Source of the DNA: Vibrio sp. qd031
GTDB taxonomy: Bacteria > Pseudomonadota > Gammaproteobacteria > Enterobacterales > Vibrionaceae
Assembly (NCBI RefSeq): GCF_002100145.1
Contig: NZ_JXQD01000031.1
Location: 62,324-126,323, forward strand
Direction of reading: 5' to 3'
Length of the DNA: 64,000 nucleotides
The notes under the pieces are model-generated. The model saw only the letters and a list, made by a program, of their open reading frames with translations. It was not told where the DNA came from and made no database searches. The position numbers were made by a program, and so were the translations under genes. Within the stretch, counting starts at the first letter, position 1, and each line of letters begins with the position of its first letter. Positions 24,507 through 34,432 of this stretch are shown here, in pieces.

Positions 24507-26876
24507 TTATCCCGCAGTATGAGCGACGACATTTTTCAGCGCGTTTTCTAAGTCTGTTGGTTTAAAGGGTTTGAGAATAAAACCATTAAACCCTAGTTGC
24601 TCACATTGCGCTTTCGCGGATTGTTGTACATCCGCGGAGAGGGCAATAATAGGAATATGTTTAAACGGTTCGAGTTGACGAATGCGCTGCGCAGCCTGAT
24701 ACCCATCCATTACTGGCATATGCAGATCCATAAAGATAAGATCAATGACGTGCTGCTGCACGGCATCAATCGCTTGAGCACCATCACCGACTATAATCGA
24801 CTCAACCCCAAGGTTTTTGAGCATACGCTCTATGACAAGCTGGTTCATCAACACATCTTCAGCGACCAATACCTTAAGTTTCATTGACGTCAACGAGAGG
24901 CTATTTGCCGTTTGTTGTTTCTGTGCATTTGTCGAAGTCGAAATGCAATTCTGGACTGTGGTGAGTAACTTAAGCTTGGTGAATGGCCAAGGCAGGTGCG
25001 TTACAGTGCCCCAGTGGTTATCTTTTCTGTTTTGCTCAAAGGCGTACAGCGGCCCAATAAACACCAGCGGTATGCTGCGCGATATTGAATGTGGCTGAGT
25101 ATGTGTAGCAGCATGATGGTCAACGATCAGTAGAGAACATGACTCGAGATGCTTGCTTACCTTTATATTCAGCTGCTTGAGCAGCATAAGGCAATGATTA
25201 TATTGATGCTTATCAGTTAACTGTAGCCCAACTTGAACATAAGGGTCTGAGTAAACTCGGTCAGAAAATACCTCTGGTTGCGCTGATGCATCCGGTACTT
25301 TTAGTGGCAGAGTGAGTGTGGCCTGACTTCCCCCACCCAGTCGGCTTTTGATGGTGATTTCACCGTCGAGCAGCTGAGCGTATTTTTGTGAAATGGCCAA
25401 TCCAAGGCCAGTACCTCCAAAGGTTCTTGTGGTGGAATTGTCGGCTTGGATAAAGGGGTCAAAGACTCTATCGATTTGCTCTTCACTCATTCCTATGCCG
25501 CTGTCGTTAACGGAAAAGTGAACGTGAGTCGGCGTTGCAGATACCTGCAATGTGATGGTGCCTTGCTGGGTGAACTTGATCGCGTTACTTAGCAAGTTGA
25601 GCAGGATTTGACGTAATTTTGCTGCATCCGATAGTAGCGTTACAGGCACGTTCTCATCGATAATAACATCGTAATTGAGAGATTTTTCCTCTGATGACAG
25701 TCGAGTAACGCCGATGACAAAATCTATCTTTTCACCAAGATTAACCGCACTTAAGTCGATGACACTTTGTCCTGAGTCGACCTTAGACCAATCTAGAATG
25801 TCGTTGATGATGGACATTAATGCGTTGGCAGAGCGCAGTGACATATTGGTGTAGTTGCCTTGGGTGTCGTTTAGTTCTGTCGCTTGAAGCAAATGACAAA
25901 AGCCAATAATCCCATTCAATGGCGTTCGTATCTCATGGCTCATATTCGCCAAAAATTGCCCTCGAGCCTCGGTTGCTGCTTCGGCTTGACGCTGGGTTAC
26001 CTCCAGCACCTCTATCTGCTTTTGCGCTTGAATTACATCGTTGTGGATGCGCTCTTGCATATGGTTGATGGCGTTATTTAAGCTTTTTAGCTCGTGAATT
26101 TTTGAACGTAGTTTTAGCCGCCCAAAAGGTTGGCTCGGTGAGTATGTGTTCGCGTAATCACTGAGAATAAAAAGCGGGACAACAATAGAGGAGTATAAAA
26201 TACGGATCAGCACTACAATGGACACCACCAGCGAAATATTCACTGTCCAACTGATGCTTCTGTATAAGCGAATGTTGTCGATGATAGTCTGTATTTGACC
26301 ACTATATTTGTCATCCACATCGGTGGCTAGGTGCTGAATGTGCTCAAAGATGCGCTCTTTGATTGTATAGTAATCTGCATTATACAGCATCGCTAAAGCC
26401 TCGGTTTTGTTGACATTGGCGAGCGCAATGGCGTCCTTTTCAATAAGGGAGAGGCGGTTGGACAACTGCAATGCTTGATCAAACTCTTGCAAATCAACTT
26501 TTACTAAGGGTGGTTGAGTGAGCTGCTCGCGAATGGCGTTTATCTCGGTGGTCGGTAAGACCAATTCACCCCAAAAGTATTTTTGTTTCACGGTGGACAA
26601 GATGAGTGGAGACTGCCCTTTGCGAGCTTGCAGAATTTGATCATAATCGTCTGCAAACTCGGGATCCAACGTTACCACGTAGGCGCGAGCAAGCCGGGTA
26701 AGGTCTTCTGAACTGGCGGCGAGTTGACGGACAATCAACTGAATGCTTTTCTGCGACTGAGTCAGTTGATTCAACTGACTCAGTTCAGTTTCATACACTT
26801 GCTTAGCCACTAAATTGACGGTAAGCAACAACCCCATAAGCGATAAAAATAAAACAAAGTAAGTGCGCAGTGACAT
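24507..26876 (-). CDS. Hybrid sensor histidine kinase with receiver domain
   Basis: A 789-residue membrane kinase: one membrane segment near the N-terminus, a helical periplasmic sensor of about 185 residues, a second segment (about 210-235), a linker coiled coil, HisKA with the phosphorylation site SHEIRTPLNG (about 315), HATPase with NLLSNAIKFT and GTGLGLAI, and a C-terminal receiver with DLHMPVMDG (about 712). It lacks its own Hpt domain, but an Hpt gene is two genes upstream, so a His-Asp-His-Asp relay is likely. The ligand is unknown. Confidence 0.9.
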   Translation of the reverse strand: MSLRTYFVLFLSLMGLLLTVNLVAKQVYETELSQLNQLTQSQKSIQLIVRQLAASSEDLTRLARAYVVTLDPEFADDYDQILQARKGQSPLILSTVKQKYFWGELVLPTTEINAIREQLTQPPLVKVDLQEFDQALQLSNRLSLIEKDAIALANVNKTEALAMLYNADYYTIKERIFEHIQHLATDVDDKYSGQIQTIIDNIRLYRSISWTVNISLVVSIVVLIRILYSSIVVPLFILSDYANTYSPSQPFGRLKLRSKIHELKSLNNAINHMQERIHNDVIQAQKQIEVLEVTQRQAEAATEARGQFLANMSHEIRTPLNGIIGFCHLLQATELNDTQGNYTNMSLRSANALMSIINDILDWSKVDSGQSVIDLSAVNLGEKIDFVIGVTRLSSEEKSLNYDVIIDENVPVTLLSDAAKLRQILLNLLSNAIKFTQQGTITLQVSATPTHVHFSVNDSGIGMSEEQIDRVFDPFIQADNSTTRTFGGTGLGLAISQKYAQLLDGEITIKSRLGGGSQATLTLPLKVPDASAQPEVFSDRVYSDPYVQVGLQLTDKHQYNHCLMLLKQLNIKVSKHLESCSLLIVDHHAATHTQPHSISRSIPLVFIGPLYAFEQNRKDNHWGTVTHLPWPFTKLKLLTTVQNCISTSTNAQKQQTANSLSLTSMKLKVLVAEDVLMNQLVIERMLKNLGVESIIVGDGAQAIDAVQQHVIDLIFMDLHMPVMDGYQAAQRIRQLEPFKHIPIIALSADVQQSAKAQCEQLGFNGFILKPFKPTDLENALKNVVAHTAG

Positions 26877-26946
26877 AGTAATCTTTATGATCGTTTTAGG
26901 GTGAGTATTGTTATTACCGCATGCTTAGCCCACTCACAACGTTAGA

Positions 26947-27633
26947 CTAGCACTCATCACTCAACAGTATATAGCCTTTACCACGTATCGATTTAATCAG
27001 CGTCTTGCTTGCGCCCGCTCGGGCTAGCTTAACTTTAATTCGAGAAATGTTAAGGTCAAAGCCGCGGCTTTTACCATCGTATGTAATGCCTTTAATCGCA
27101 AGATAAAACTGCTCTCGGGTAATGACTTGGTCATGATGTTGCGCCAAGTAAAACAGAATCTCAAATTCGCTTTCACTTAAGCTTATTGACTGCCCGTTTA
27201 GTTGGCACCACTGATTTTTAGCGTTCAGTGCGAGATGGTTTACGTCAACGATGTGTGATTCGCGTTTTTCTGGCGGACTGCTCAGTAGACGTTTTACTCT
27301 TTCAATTAATATTTGGCTATCTTTTGACTTAAATACGATGTCGTCTACCCCTTTCTGAAGGGCGCTGATTTCGTTTAGGTCCGACTCGTGACTGGTGTAA
27401 AAAACGATAACCCCGTCGAAGGTTGACTTGATACGCTCCAGTACTTCATAGCCGTCTAAAACGGGCAAGCCAATATCTAAAACCACGCACTCTGGGTGAA
27501 ATTTGTAGATCGCACGTTCGACCTGATCACCTTGATCTACGATGTGAGTAATATACCCAGCATGACTGAATTTTTGGGCAAGCACCGCCGCGGTGATTTT
27601 GTCGTCCTCGGCAATTAGCAATGTTTGATTCAT
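26947..27633 (-). CDS. OmpR/PhoB-type response regulator
   Basis: A 228-residue regulator with a receiver (acidic DD pair at LIAEDDK, phospho-Asp in VVLDIGLPVLDG at about 52, conserved Thr/Ser and Lys in VFYTS and DIVFKSK) and a C-terminal winged helix (ISLSESEFEILFYLAQH... IKSIRGKGYIL). The ATG at 27633 has GGGAAAAG upstream. The probable kinase gene lies 70 nt downstream on the same strand. Confidence 0.88.
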   Translation of the reverse strand: MNQTLLIAEDDKITAAVLAQKFSHAGYITHIVDQGDQVERAIYKFHPECVVLDIGLPVLDGYEVLERIKSTFDGVIVFYTSHESDLNEISALQKGVDDIVFKSKDSQILIERVKRLLSSPPEKRESHIVDVNHLALNAKNQWCQLNGQSISLSESEFEILFYLAQHHDQVITREQFYLAIKGITYDGKSRGFDLNISRIKVKLARAGASKTLIKSIRGKGYILLSDEC

Positions 27634-27737
27634 CTTTTCCCTTAAACCAGTGTGGATACTCTCCATCGTAGAGATAATGCGATACATTGTTAATGTGGTT
27701 GTCGTGTGTATGGTACAAGTTTCACACTTTCAGTGAG

Positions 27738-28070
27738 TTATTCAGTAAATTCTCGGCGTAAACGGTCTAAAATAGGCGAAAGCAGGGTCTGAATATCGTG
27801 TGGCATCGAGGTCAACTCGATCATTGTGGCACTTTTTGAATATTGGTAAAGCTCATCAAGAGTGCTTTGTTGTTGACTAAATCCTAAAATAGCCGTGCTG
27901 CCTTTGAGGCGATGCACGAGCTCACATATCATGTGACGATCATCATTGTTCAACGCATCGTCTACTTGCGCTGCTGTTTGTTGGACTGTGTCGATATACA
28001 TCTCGGCGAGTTGTTGTGCCAGCACAGGATCATGATCCGCAGCGTTCCAAAAGTGAGTTAAGTCAATCAT
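27738..28070 (-). CDS. Hpt (histidine phosphotransfer) protein
   Basis: A stand-alone 110-residue Hpt domain. The phospho-accepting histidine is in ELVHRLKGSTAILGF (about residue 54), matching the HxxKG signature. Placed between a PilZ gene and the response-regulator gene, it supplies the missing step between the hybrid kinase and the regulator. Confidence 0.87.
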   Translation of the reverse strand: MIDLTHFWNAADHDPVLAQQLAEMYIDTVQQTAAQVDDALNNDDRHMICELVHRLKGSTAILGFSQQQSTLDELYQYSKSATMIELTSMPHDIQTLLSPILDRLRREFTE

Positions 28071-28092
28071 AGGCTGTCGTCAGTTTAGCTGT

Positions 28093-28824
28093 TTATGTTT
28101 TTAGGGCGAGCTTGGTACCGTCAAATTTCAATTGGGCCAGCAGTTTCTTTACGGCCTGTTGCCCCATATCGTCGAAAGCAACGCCATATTTTGCGTAGTG
28201 TTGGCTATTTTGCTGGTTGCATATAGTCCCACTAAGCACCCCAATGTTAGGGATGGCTTTCCCTTCGTGCTTCACTTGCAACTTAACAACATCTGTCAGC
28301 TTAAACTGACGAATGAGTGGCGATGTCACCATTCGGCAACCTCCCCGCGATAGATCTCTTATTTCGCATTCAAAACGATTATCGTCGACCAGCCCCATTG
28401 CGTCGAGTGCGACATCGTAACGAGCTTCTTTGCGAAGTTGTTCGACCTGCATTTTAGGTGGCAGAGTGATCACTGCTAATGAGATTGGCTCAGTAATTAG
28501 GTGTTGAATTTGGCTTCTAAAGTGAATGAGTGCGCCTTCACCTCGATGAGATATTGCTCGAACATTTATCCAAAACCCGGATTGGAAGAAGTAGTCGCGA
28601 TCGCTGTCAGTCATGCTGGGCAGTTCTATCAATATGAGGCTTTCATCTTGCGTTCCAATAAAACGACTGCTGCCCAGATATTTTATCCCTACTGGGGTAG
28701 TAATATTGTAGGTTAACTCACTGCCGTGAGACACCATCGCTATAGCATCACTGCTTTTGACCGCAAGCTCGATAACGTTGTTGCTGTCTGATACGCCAAG
28801 CAACTGGGTGTTGGGGGCACTCAT
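28093..28824 (-). CDS. PilZ domain c-di-GMP-binding protein
   Basis: A 243-residue soluble protein with an N-terminal YcgR-like beta domain and a C-terminal PilZ domain. The c-di-GMP ligand motifs are complete: RxxxR in LRKEARYDV (about residue 123) and the D/NxSxxG motif in RDLSRGGCRM (about 150). The ATG at 28824 follows AAGGAA with a 9-nt gap. First gene of the kinase-regulator-Hpt cluster, so it may couple that relay to c-di-GMP level. Confidence 0.85.
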   Translation of the reverse strand: MSAPNTQLLGVSDSNNVIELAVKSSDAIAMVSHGSELTYNITTPVGIKYLGSSRFIGTQDESLILIELPSMTDSDRDYFFQSGFWINVRAISHRGEGALIHFRSQIQHLITEPISLAVITLPPKMQVEQLRKEARYDVALDAMGLVDDNRFECEIRDLSRGGCRMVTSPLIRQFKLTDVVKLQVKHEGKAIPNIGVLSGTICNQQNSQHYAKYGVAFDDMGQQAVKKLLAQLKFDGTKLALKT

Positions 28825-29052
28825 CTTCCGCACTTCCTTTATGATGTTCTTTTTATTTGTTGGTGTTGGATTAATACCCTAAGCTTGTGATTTAGATAAA
28901 TATTTTTCAACACTGCTTGGTTTTTGGTGTCATACTTTGTAACACATTACCTTGGTATAGCTAAAATCTTACCAGATGACGTATTGAAATCAATCGAAAC
29001 CCTACTACCAATAAGACAATTATTGGCCAGAAAAAAGGAATTAGGAGAGGTC

Positions 29053-29700
29053 ATGCCCAACTCAGATCAACAAGACGCACCGCATAACTCTAAAGTCTTG
29101 GTACTCTTTGCTCACCCATCCATTGGACGGTCCGAGGTCAATAAGCCGCTGTTTGAATTGTCACAAACTATTCCAGGAGTAACTGCGGTCGATTTATACG
29201 CCGAATATCCGACTTTTCGAATCAATATCGATAAAGAGCAGCAGCGGCTTAAAGACCACGATGTGGTGGTGTTTATGTTTCCGCTTTATTGGTATTCGAC
29301 ACCAGCGATTTTTAAAGAGTGGCAAGACTTAGTCCTTGAATATGGATTTGCTTATGGCCATGACGGGACCGCGTTACATGGTAAGTCGTTTATGTGCGTG
29401 ATTAGCGCGGGTGGCAAAGAAGAAGCCTATCAAACCGATGGCTACAATCACTTTTCTATTCGAGAGTTACTCCAACCGTTAGAGCAGACGGCAAATTTAA
29501 CCGGAATGCGTTATCTCGCGCCTTTTGTGTTGTTTGGCTCACGCACCGCTGTTGAAGAGGGCAGGGTTAAAGCGCACGCCGAACAGTGGAAGCAGACCTT
29601 ACAAGCTTTGGTCGCGGATCAAGTGGATCTTAAAAAGGCCCGCCAAGTCCCTTTATTTAATCAGCACCTCGGAAGCGTGATCAAGGAGCCTCAACTATGA
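29053..29700 (+). CDS. kefG: KefG-like NAD(P)H oxidoreductase, ancillary to KefB
   Basis: A 215-residue flavodoxin-like quinone reductase of the KefF/KefG type: VLVLFAHPSIGRSEVNKPL at the nucleotide site and VFMFPLYWYSTPAIFKEWQD. In the Kef systems this protein binds the efflux channel and is needed for full activity. The ATG at 29053 is set by TTAGGAGAGG; the upstream open frame is probably leader. The stop overlaps the start of the antiporter gene (ATGA). Confidence 0.87.
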   Translation: MPNSDQQDAPHNSKVLVLFAHPSIGRSEVNKPLFELSQTIPGVTAVDLYAEYPTFRINIDKEQQRLKDHDVVVFMFPLYWYSTPAIFKEWQDLVLEYGFAYGHDGTALHGKSFMCVISAGGKEEAYQTDGYNHFSIRELLQPLEQTANLTGMRYLAPFVLFGSRTAVEEGRVKAHAEQWKQTLQALVADQVDLKKARQVPLFNQHLGSVIKEPQL

Positions 29701-31613
29701 CAGGTCTGTTTTTACAAGCATTTATCTATTTGATTGCAGCGGTCATCGCGGTGCCAATTGCTAAGCGGTTGGGCTTAGGGTCTGTGTTGGGGTATCTAAT
29801 TGCAGGGGTGATTATTGGGCCTATTACCGGTTTAGTCGGAGAAGAAACCACGACCATTCAGCATTTTGCCGAATTTGGCGTGGTAATGATGTTGTTTCTT
29901 GTGGGTTTGGAGCTCGAACCTAAGATGCTGTGGGGAATGCGCCACAAACTGTTGGGGCTAGGGGGTCTTCAAGTTGTCGGTACCGGCGCTGCCGTGATGG
30001 GCATCGCTTTGGCGCTTGGACAACCGTTTACCATCGCGCTGACCATCGGGATGATCTTTTCACTCTCTTCTACGGCGATTGTGTTGCAAACGTTCAGTGA
30101 AAAGGGGCTGGCCAAAACAGAAGGTGGGAAAAGTGCGTTTTCTGTGTTGTTGTTCCAAGATATTGCTGTCATCCCTATGCTTGCCTTCATTCCTTTATTA
30201 GCCATACCAGAACTGGTTGAGCTGGCACAAAATGCCGCTCATCACAGTGACGGGCATCATGAAGAGTTGAGTCTGGTCGCTGGTTTGCCAGGTTGGGCGT
30301 ATGCGCTTGTTATTGTGGCTTCAATCGCCATTGTTGTGGTGGGGGGGCACTTTTTAAGTAGACCGCTGTTTAAGTATGTAGCTGGCTCTGGATTGCGAGA
30401 AATCTTTACCGCGACCGCATTAATGTTGGTCATCGGTATCGCTGCATTAATGAGCCTGGTTGGCTTATCCCCAGCTCTTGGGACGTTCTTAGCCGGGGTT
30501 GTATTGGCCAACAGTGAGTTTCGACATGAGTTGGAGTCCAACATAGACCCTTTTAAAGGGCTATTGCTGGGACTGTTTTTTATTACCGTAGGCGCAGGCA
30601 TCGATTTTGGTATTTTAGCTAACGATTTTGTGGTGATTGTCGGGTTAACTCTGGGTGTGATGCTGCTTAAAGGGGCGGTGCTATTTATTCTGGCGCTGAT
30701 CTTTAAGATTAAAAACAGTGACCGCTGGCTATTTGCGTTAAGTCTGGCGCAAGCGGGTGAGTTTGGCTTTGTGTTGCTAAGTTTTAGTGTGCAAAACCAT
30801 GTTCTCCCGACAGAGCTGGCGCAGACACTTCAGTTAGTTGTTGCGCTCTCAATGTTCCTAACGCCGGCGCTGTTTATCTTATTCGATAAAGTCATTTTAC
30901 CTCGCTATGAGGCGAGCAGTAATGATCGAGAGTCGGACGACATTGATGAGCAAGGCAGCGTGATTGTTGCGGGCGCAGGAAGATTTGGACAGATCATTAA
31001 TCGCCTCTTATTGGCCAATGGCATAAAAACCGTGGTTCTGGATCATCAAAGCAGTCAAGTTGATGTGTATCGCCGTTTTGGACGCAAAGCCTTTTATGGG
31101 GATGCAAGCAGGCCAGATTTATTGCATACCGCGGGGATTGAATCGGCAAGTTGCTTGGTCGTTGCGATCGATAATCGCGAGACCAGTGTCGAACTGGTGC
31201 ATTACGTTAAACACACGTATCCACAGGTGAAAATATTGGCGCGCGCGTTCGACCGAGGTCATGGCTACCGACTTAGGCAGGCAGGAGCTGACGTTATAGA
31301 ATCAGAAACCTTCCACAGCGCGTTGGAGGTGGGGTGCCATACGCTCATCGAGTTGGGCATTCATCCCTTTAAAGCCCAACAACAGGTCAGTGCGTTTCGA
31401 GATATTGAAGATTCGTGTTCTGATAAATTGTTTAAAGCGTGGCAAGAAGAGAGCGAAGAAGAACGTTATGACAACAACTACCGTAAGCTTTTTATTGAGC
31501 TGGAAGAGTCGATTAAGAGCGCGGTCAATACCGAAAGAAGTGATCGACATAACGGCAGTGAACGAGGCTGGACGCCGCCGCCAAAAGGTTATGCCGATGA
31601 TCTTGATGAGTAA
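29697..31613 (+). CDS. kefB: KefB/KefC-type glutathione-gated K+ efflux protein (CPA2)
   Basis: The 638-residue protein has a 12-13 span CPA2 transporter domain (about 1-390) and a cytoplasmic KTN/TrkA-N domain with VIVAGAGRFGQIINRLL (about 422) and the GDASRPDLLHTAGIE segment. Kef proteins release K+ and acidify the cytoplasm when glutathione adducts of electrophiles bind. Translational coupling with the KefG-like gene supports KefB more than KefC, though the two cannot be separated with certainty. Confidence 0.87.
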   Translation: MTGLFLQAFIYLIAAVIAVPIAKRLGLGSVLGYLIAGVIIGPITGLVGEETTTIQHFAEFGVVMMLFLVGLELEPKMLWGMRHKLLGLGGLQVVGTGAAVMGIALALGQPFTIALTIGMIFSLSSTAIVLQTFSEKGLAKTEGGKSAFSVLLFQDIAVIPMLAFIPLLAIPELVELAQNAAHHSDGHHEELSLVAGLPGWAYALVIVASIAIVVVGGHFLSRPLFKYVAGSGLREIFTATALMLVIGIAALMSLVGLSPALGTFLAGVVLANSEFRHELESNIDPFKGLLLGLFFITVGAGIDFGILANDFVVIVGLTLGVMLLKGAVLFILALIFKIKNSDRWLFALSLAQAGEFGFVLLSFSVQNHVLPTELAQTLQLVVALSMFLTPALFILFDKVILPRYEASSNDRESDDIDEQGSVIVAGAGRFGQIINRLLLANGIKTVVLDHQSSQVDVYRRFGRKAFYGDASRPDLLHTAGIESASCLVVAIDNRETSVELVHYVKHTYPQVKILARAFDRGHGYRLRQAGADVIESETFHSALEVGCHTLIELGIHPFKAQQQVSAFRDIEDSCSDKLFKAWQEESEEERYDNNYRKLFIELEESIKSAVNTERSDRHNGSERGWTPPPKGYADDLDE

Positions 31614-31627
31614 CCAAAAGTCGTAAA

Positions 31628-31655
31628 AAAAGCGAGCCGTCTGGGCTCGCTTTTG
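31628..31655. terminator. Terminator between kefB-like gene and DUF2860 gene
   Basis: Stem AAAGCGAGCC (31629-31638) / GGCTCGCTTT (31644-31653) with flanking A and T runs, so it can work for both convergent genes. Confidence 0.85.
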
Positions 31656-31680
31656 CATTCTGTTGTGTGTGTCGCGCAAA

Positions 31681-32685
31681 CTAAAATCGATACGTCATAC
31701 CCACACTGGTGATTAGGCCTTTAGAATTGTAAAAGTCCACATTAGCGTCGCTTTGGGTATAGCCTGCGATAGCGTTGAGACTGGCATTTTTCCAACCAAA
31801 TATTCCAGCGTAATCGTAAATGAAGAACCCGCTGTATTTAGTTTGTTCAATGGTTTCATCAAAGATTGGATTGGCCTCTTTAGTTTCACTCTGACCCCCT
31901 TCAAAGTTCATGATGAAGGTGTGAGGGGCATTAAAGTGAAGTACACCCATTTTTAGCGTGTAATCGGTAAAGGCGATTGCTGCGCCTTTAGCATCGCGGT
32001 AAGTCGACTGAATCGCTGGGCGCAAAAACCACCCTTTAGTAAATGGAAACATAGTTTCTAGTTCGAGGCGATGAGCGTTGCCATCTCGCTCTAAAAGCTG
32101 CTGCTGCGCTTCATTAAGATCTAAACTCGCGCTTGAACCACTGCTTTCCGTTTCTATATCAATGTTTGCGTATGCGTATTTCACCGTCAGTGGGGTTCCC
32201 AAAAACTGCTGCCAAGCGATACGCGCGCCAGTGGCATTTTCTTCAGTTTCAACTCTGGGTGCACCCAATAGGTAAGGATCTTCCCAAGTAGAGTTTAGAA
32301 AGGGTAATTGCGGGAAGTACGCCAAGGTCACTTCACCCAGTCTTGGCGACTGGTGGGTATAGCCTAGCTCGTACTGAAACTGTGCGTTAGAGATCTGCTC
32401 GCTAGAGTTACCAATATAGAGTTGGTTTCTGCGATCTCGCGTAGTGTATTGGACACGCGCTAGCGGGTAAGCGAGAGTGGACGACGTCTTGTGCTCTGGT
32501 GAGCCAAATTCAGTGATGGTTTGATTGTCGTCGCTGGTGGAGAAATTATTTTCACTGGTAACGTAACCCAAGCTGAGGTTAAGTGTGAAGTCCCAACCGG
32601 GTTCGCCGAGGGGACGAAGCTGCGCTTGAGCTGAGGTCGTGCCCATCAACAACAACGACACAATAATGGCCTTTGAATGGTGCAT
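31681..32685 (-). CDS. DUF2860 family outer-membrane protein
   Basis: A 334-residue protein with a signal peptide ending TTSAQA-QLR and then beta-barrel style alternating strands. The C-terminus GMTYRF ends in an aromatic residue, as in outer-membrane barrels. DUF2860 is found mainly in Vibrio and has no assigned function. It is 75 nt downstream of the HlyD gene on the same strand. Confidence 0.83.
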   Translation of the reverse strand: MHHSKAIIVSLLLMGTTSAQAQLRPLGEPGWDFTLNLSLGYVTSENNFSTSDDNQTITEFGSPEHKTSSTLAYPLARVQYTTRDRRNQLYIGNSSEQISNAQFQYELGYTHQSPRLGEVTLAYFPQLPFLNSTWEDPYLLGAPRVETEENATGARIAWQQFLGTPLTVKYAYANIDIETESSGSSASLDLNEAQQQLLERDGNAHRLELETMFPFTKGWFLRPAIQSTYRDAKGAAIAFTDYTLKMGVLHFNAPHTFIMNFEGGQSETKEANPIFDETIEQTKYSGFFIYDYAGIFGWKNASLNAIAGYTQSDANVDFYNSKGLITSVGMTYRF

Positions 32686-32731
32686 TCTGTCTAAATCCTT
32701 TTTGTTCCCTGAGTAGGGGCGTCCATAAAGT

Positions 32732-32751
32732 GAGGGAGCCTTGGCTCCCTC
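32732..32751 (-). terminator. Hairpin between HlyD and DUF2860 genes
   Basis: Perfect stem GAGGGAGCC / GGCTCCCTC with a two-base loop and only a weak T-rich stretch after it. It could be a partial terminator that lowers transcription into the DUF2860 gene. Confidence 0.5.
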
Positions 32752-32760
32752 TTTCCAGTT

Positions 32761-33891
32761 TTAGTGATCCAAGTAGAGGTAATTTTGCCAACTCTTCATT
32801 CTAATCAACACTTTTCGCATGATCGCTACGTGGGTAAAGCTGTCAGAATACACCGCTATTTCAGCGGCGCTGCCCATTGGAAGCTGATACTCACTAAGAT
32901 CATCATTTATACGTAACTTAACCAAAACTCGACCACTTGTGACTAACGCTGCGGAATTAAGCAGTGCGCCTCGTGCTTGAACTTGGCCCTCTGCAATCGC
33001 GGGTATCACCTCGACGACTTCACCTTTGAAGATTTTGCCGGGAAGGGCACGGAAGATGAACTCGGCCTCAAACCCTTTTTTTAGACGTTGGGTGGAGTTT
33101 TGTCTAAACGCACCCACATAGTGGCCATCGTCGGTATGAACAAAGGTTAACACGGGGCTAAGGGGTAATGGCACGGCCATCATGCCAGGACGAAGTGCTA
33201 GGTGTGATACGTAGCCATCGGTCGGTGCACGAACCGTGGTTTCTTCTAGGTTGAACTCTGCGGTAGCAAGCAGTGCTTTTAGGCGTGCCACCGAGGTGTT
33301 TTCGCCATTGATTTCAGACTCGAATGCCAAGCGTGCGCTGTTTTCAAGTGCTTTCGCCGCGTCTAGTTGCGCTTCACTGGCTAAATAAGCCTGTTTGCGG
33401 GTGTCGACTTGCTGAGCGGTAAATGCCCCTTTTTTAAACCCTGCTTCATAACGTTCGTATTCGCGCTGAGCTTTATCTCGATCGGCTTGTGCAGCAATAC
33501 TGTTGGCGGTTGACGCTTTGTAGCTCGATTCCAATTGGAATACAGATTGTTCTGCGGCTGCGACTTCAGCTTTTAGACGAATCACTTCACTCTCAAACGG
33601 CGTGGATTCAATCTTGAACAATACGTCCCCTTTCAGTAGAGGCTTATTGGCTTCGACCTTAACCTCAGTCACACGGCCGCGAACTGAAGACACAATCGGC
33701 GTGGTGTTGAATACGCTGCTGCCGGTTTGAGTATAAGGGTGGTTGTAGTTCATCAATAAAATCAATGTACCGATCAGCACGATACCGCCCAATACAGCGG
33801 TGGGAACGGTCCACTTGTTGAGTGGTATTTTAAATATTTTAAATACAGCAACACAGAGCGCAGTGTATGTCAGTATTAACAGTAAATCCAT
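32761..33891 (-). CDS. HlyD family periplasmic adaptor (YibH-like)
   Basis: A 376-residue adaptor with two N-terminal membrane segments (about 3-20 and 32-52), a biotinyl-lipoyl-like half motif GRVTEVKVEANKPLLKGDVLF, a long alpha-hairpin coiled coil (about 85-195) and the second half motif VRAPTDGYVSHLALRPG. Such adaptors with a DUF3302 partner (YibH/YibI, YiaV/YiaW) lack a dedicated transporter. Start and stop share one base with the upstream gene (TAATG). Confidence 0.87.
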   Translation of the reverse strand: MDLLLILTYTALCVAVFKIFKIPLNKWTVPTAVLGGIVLIGTLILLMNYNHPYTQTGSSVFNTTPIVSSVRGRVTEVKVEANKPLLKGDVLFKIESTPFESEVIRLKAEVAAAEQSVFQLESSYKASTANSIAAQADRDKAQREYERYEAGFKKGAFTAQQVDTRKQAYLASEAQLDAAKALENSARLAFESEINGENTSVARLKALLATAEFNLEETTVRAPTDGYVSHLALRPGMMAVPLPLSPVLTFVHTDDGHYVGAFRQNSTQRLKKGFEAEFIFRALPGKIFKGEVVEVIPAIAEGQVQARGALLNSAALVTSGRVLVKLRINDDLSEYQLPMGSAAEIAVYSDSFTHVAIMRKVLIRMKSWQNYLYLDH

Positions 33892-34298
33892 TATGCGTCT
33901 CCCTTGCTTGACTCAGCATCTGTGGTCACAGTATCTTGCGCACTGGCCACACTACTGTTTGCTCGCTCATTTTTGAGGCTGTCGATTTGATGGTGTAAGT
34001 ACTCGATATTCTTATGCAGGGAAAGTATTTGAGATTGGAGCTCATCCTGCTCGTGTTTGATTTTGCTGAACCCCCAACCTCGGTCTTTGCGCCACAATGT
34101 TGACCAGATCCACAAAAATGGCCAAATTGCGTGTAGAGTGAATAGACTCACCCAACCTGCTACATGGATGGCGTCCGCATGCGGGTGGTCGCGCTCGAGC
34201 GCGATTTCGTAGGGAATATCATGAATGACGATGATGCCGTAGAAAATGACTAGGGCGACGAAGATGAGCAATCCGAGTGCGAAGTAATCGAGAAACAT
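33891..34298 (-). CDS. DUF3302 family membrane protein (YibI/YiaW-like)
   Basis: A 135-residue protein with two membrane segments (about 5-25 and 50-72), then a cytoplasmic coiled coil (DELQSQILSLHKNIEYLHHQ) and a polar tail. It is paired with the HlyD-type gene exactly as in enterobacterial yibI-yibH, with overlapping stop and start codons. Role unknown. Confidence 0.85.
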   Translation of the reverse strand: MFLDYFALGLLIFVALVIFYGIIVIHDIPYEIALERDHPHADAIHVAGWVSLFTLHAIWPFLWIWSTLWRKDRGWGFSKIKHEQDELQSQILSLHKNIEYLHHQIDSLKNERANSSVASAQDTVTTDAESSKGDA

Positions 34299-34432
34299 AG
34301 GTATCCTTATGTTTTGCTGTGTTATATATCGGTTATCATACGTTATTATTTGGTAATCGGTTTAAATATACAAACCTTTGTTAGATCAAATTGTTATTAG
34401 TCTGTGCCTAAACATTACATAGGGAAGTGTCA

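Noticed and set aside
28924..29052. Long N-terminal extension of the KefG-like protein
   Set aside because: A strong ribosome site sits before the internal ATG at 29053 and the family begins there.
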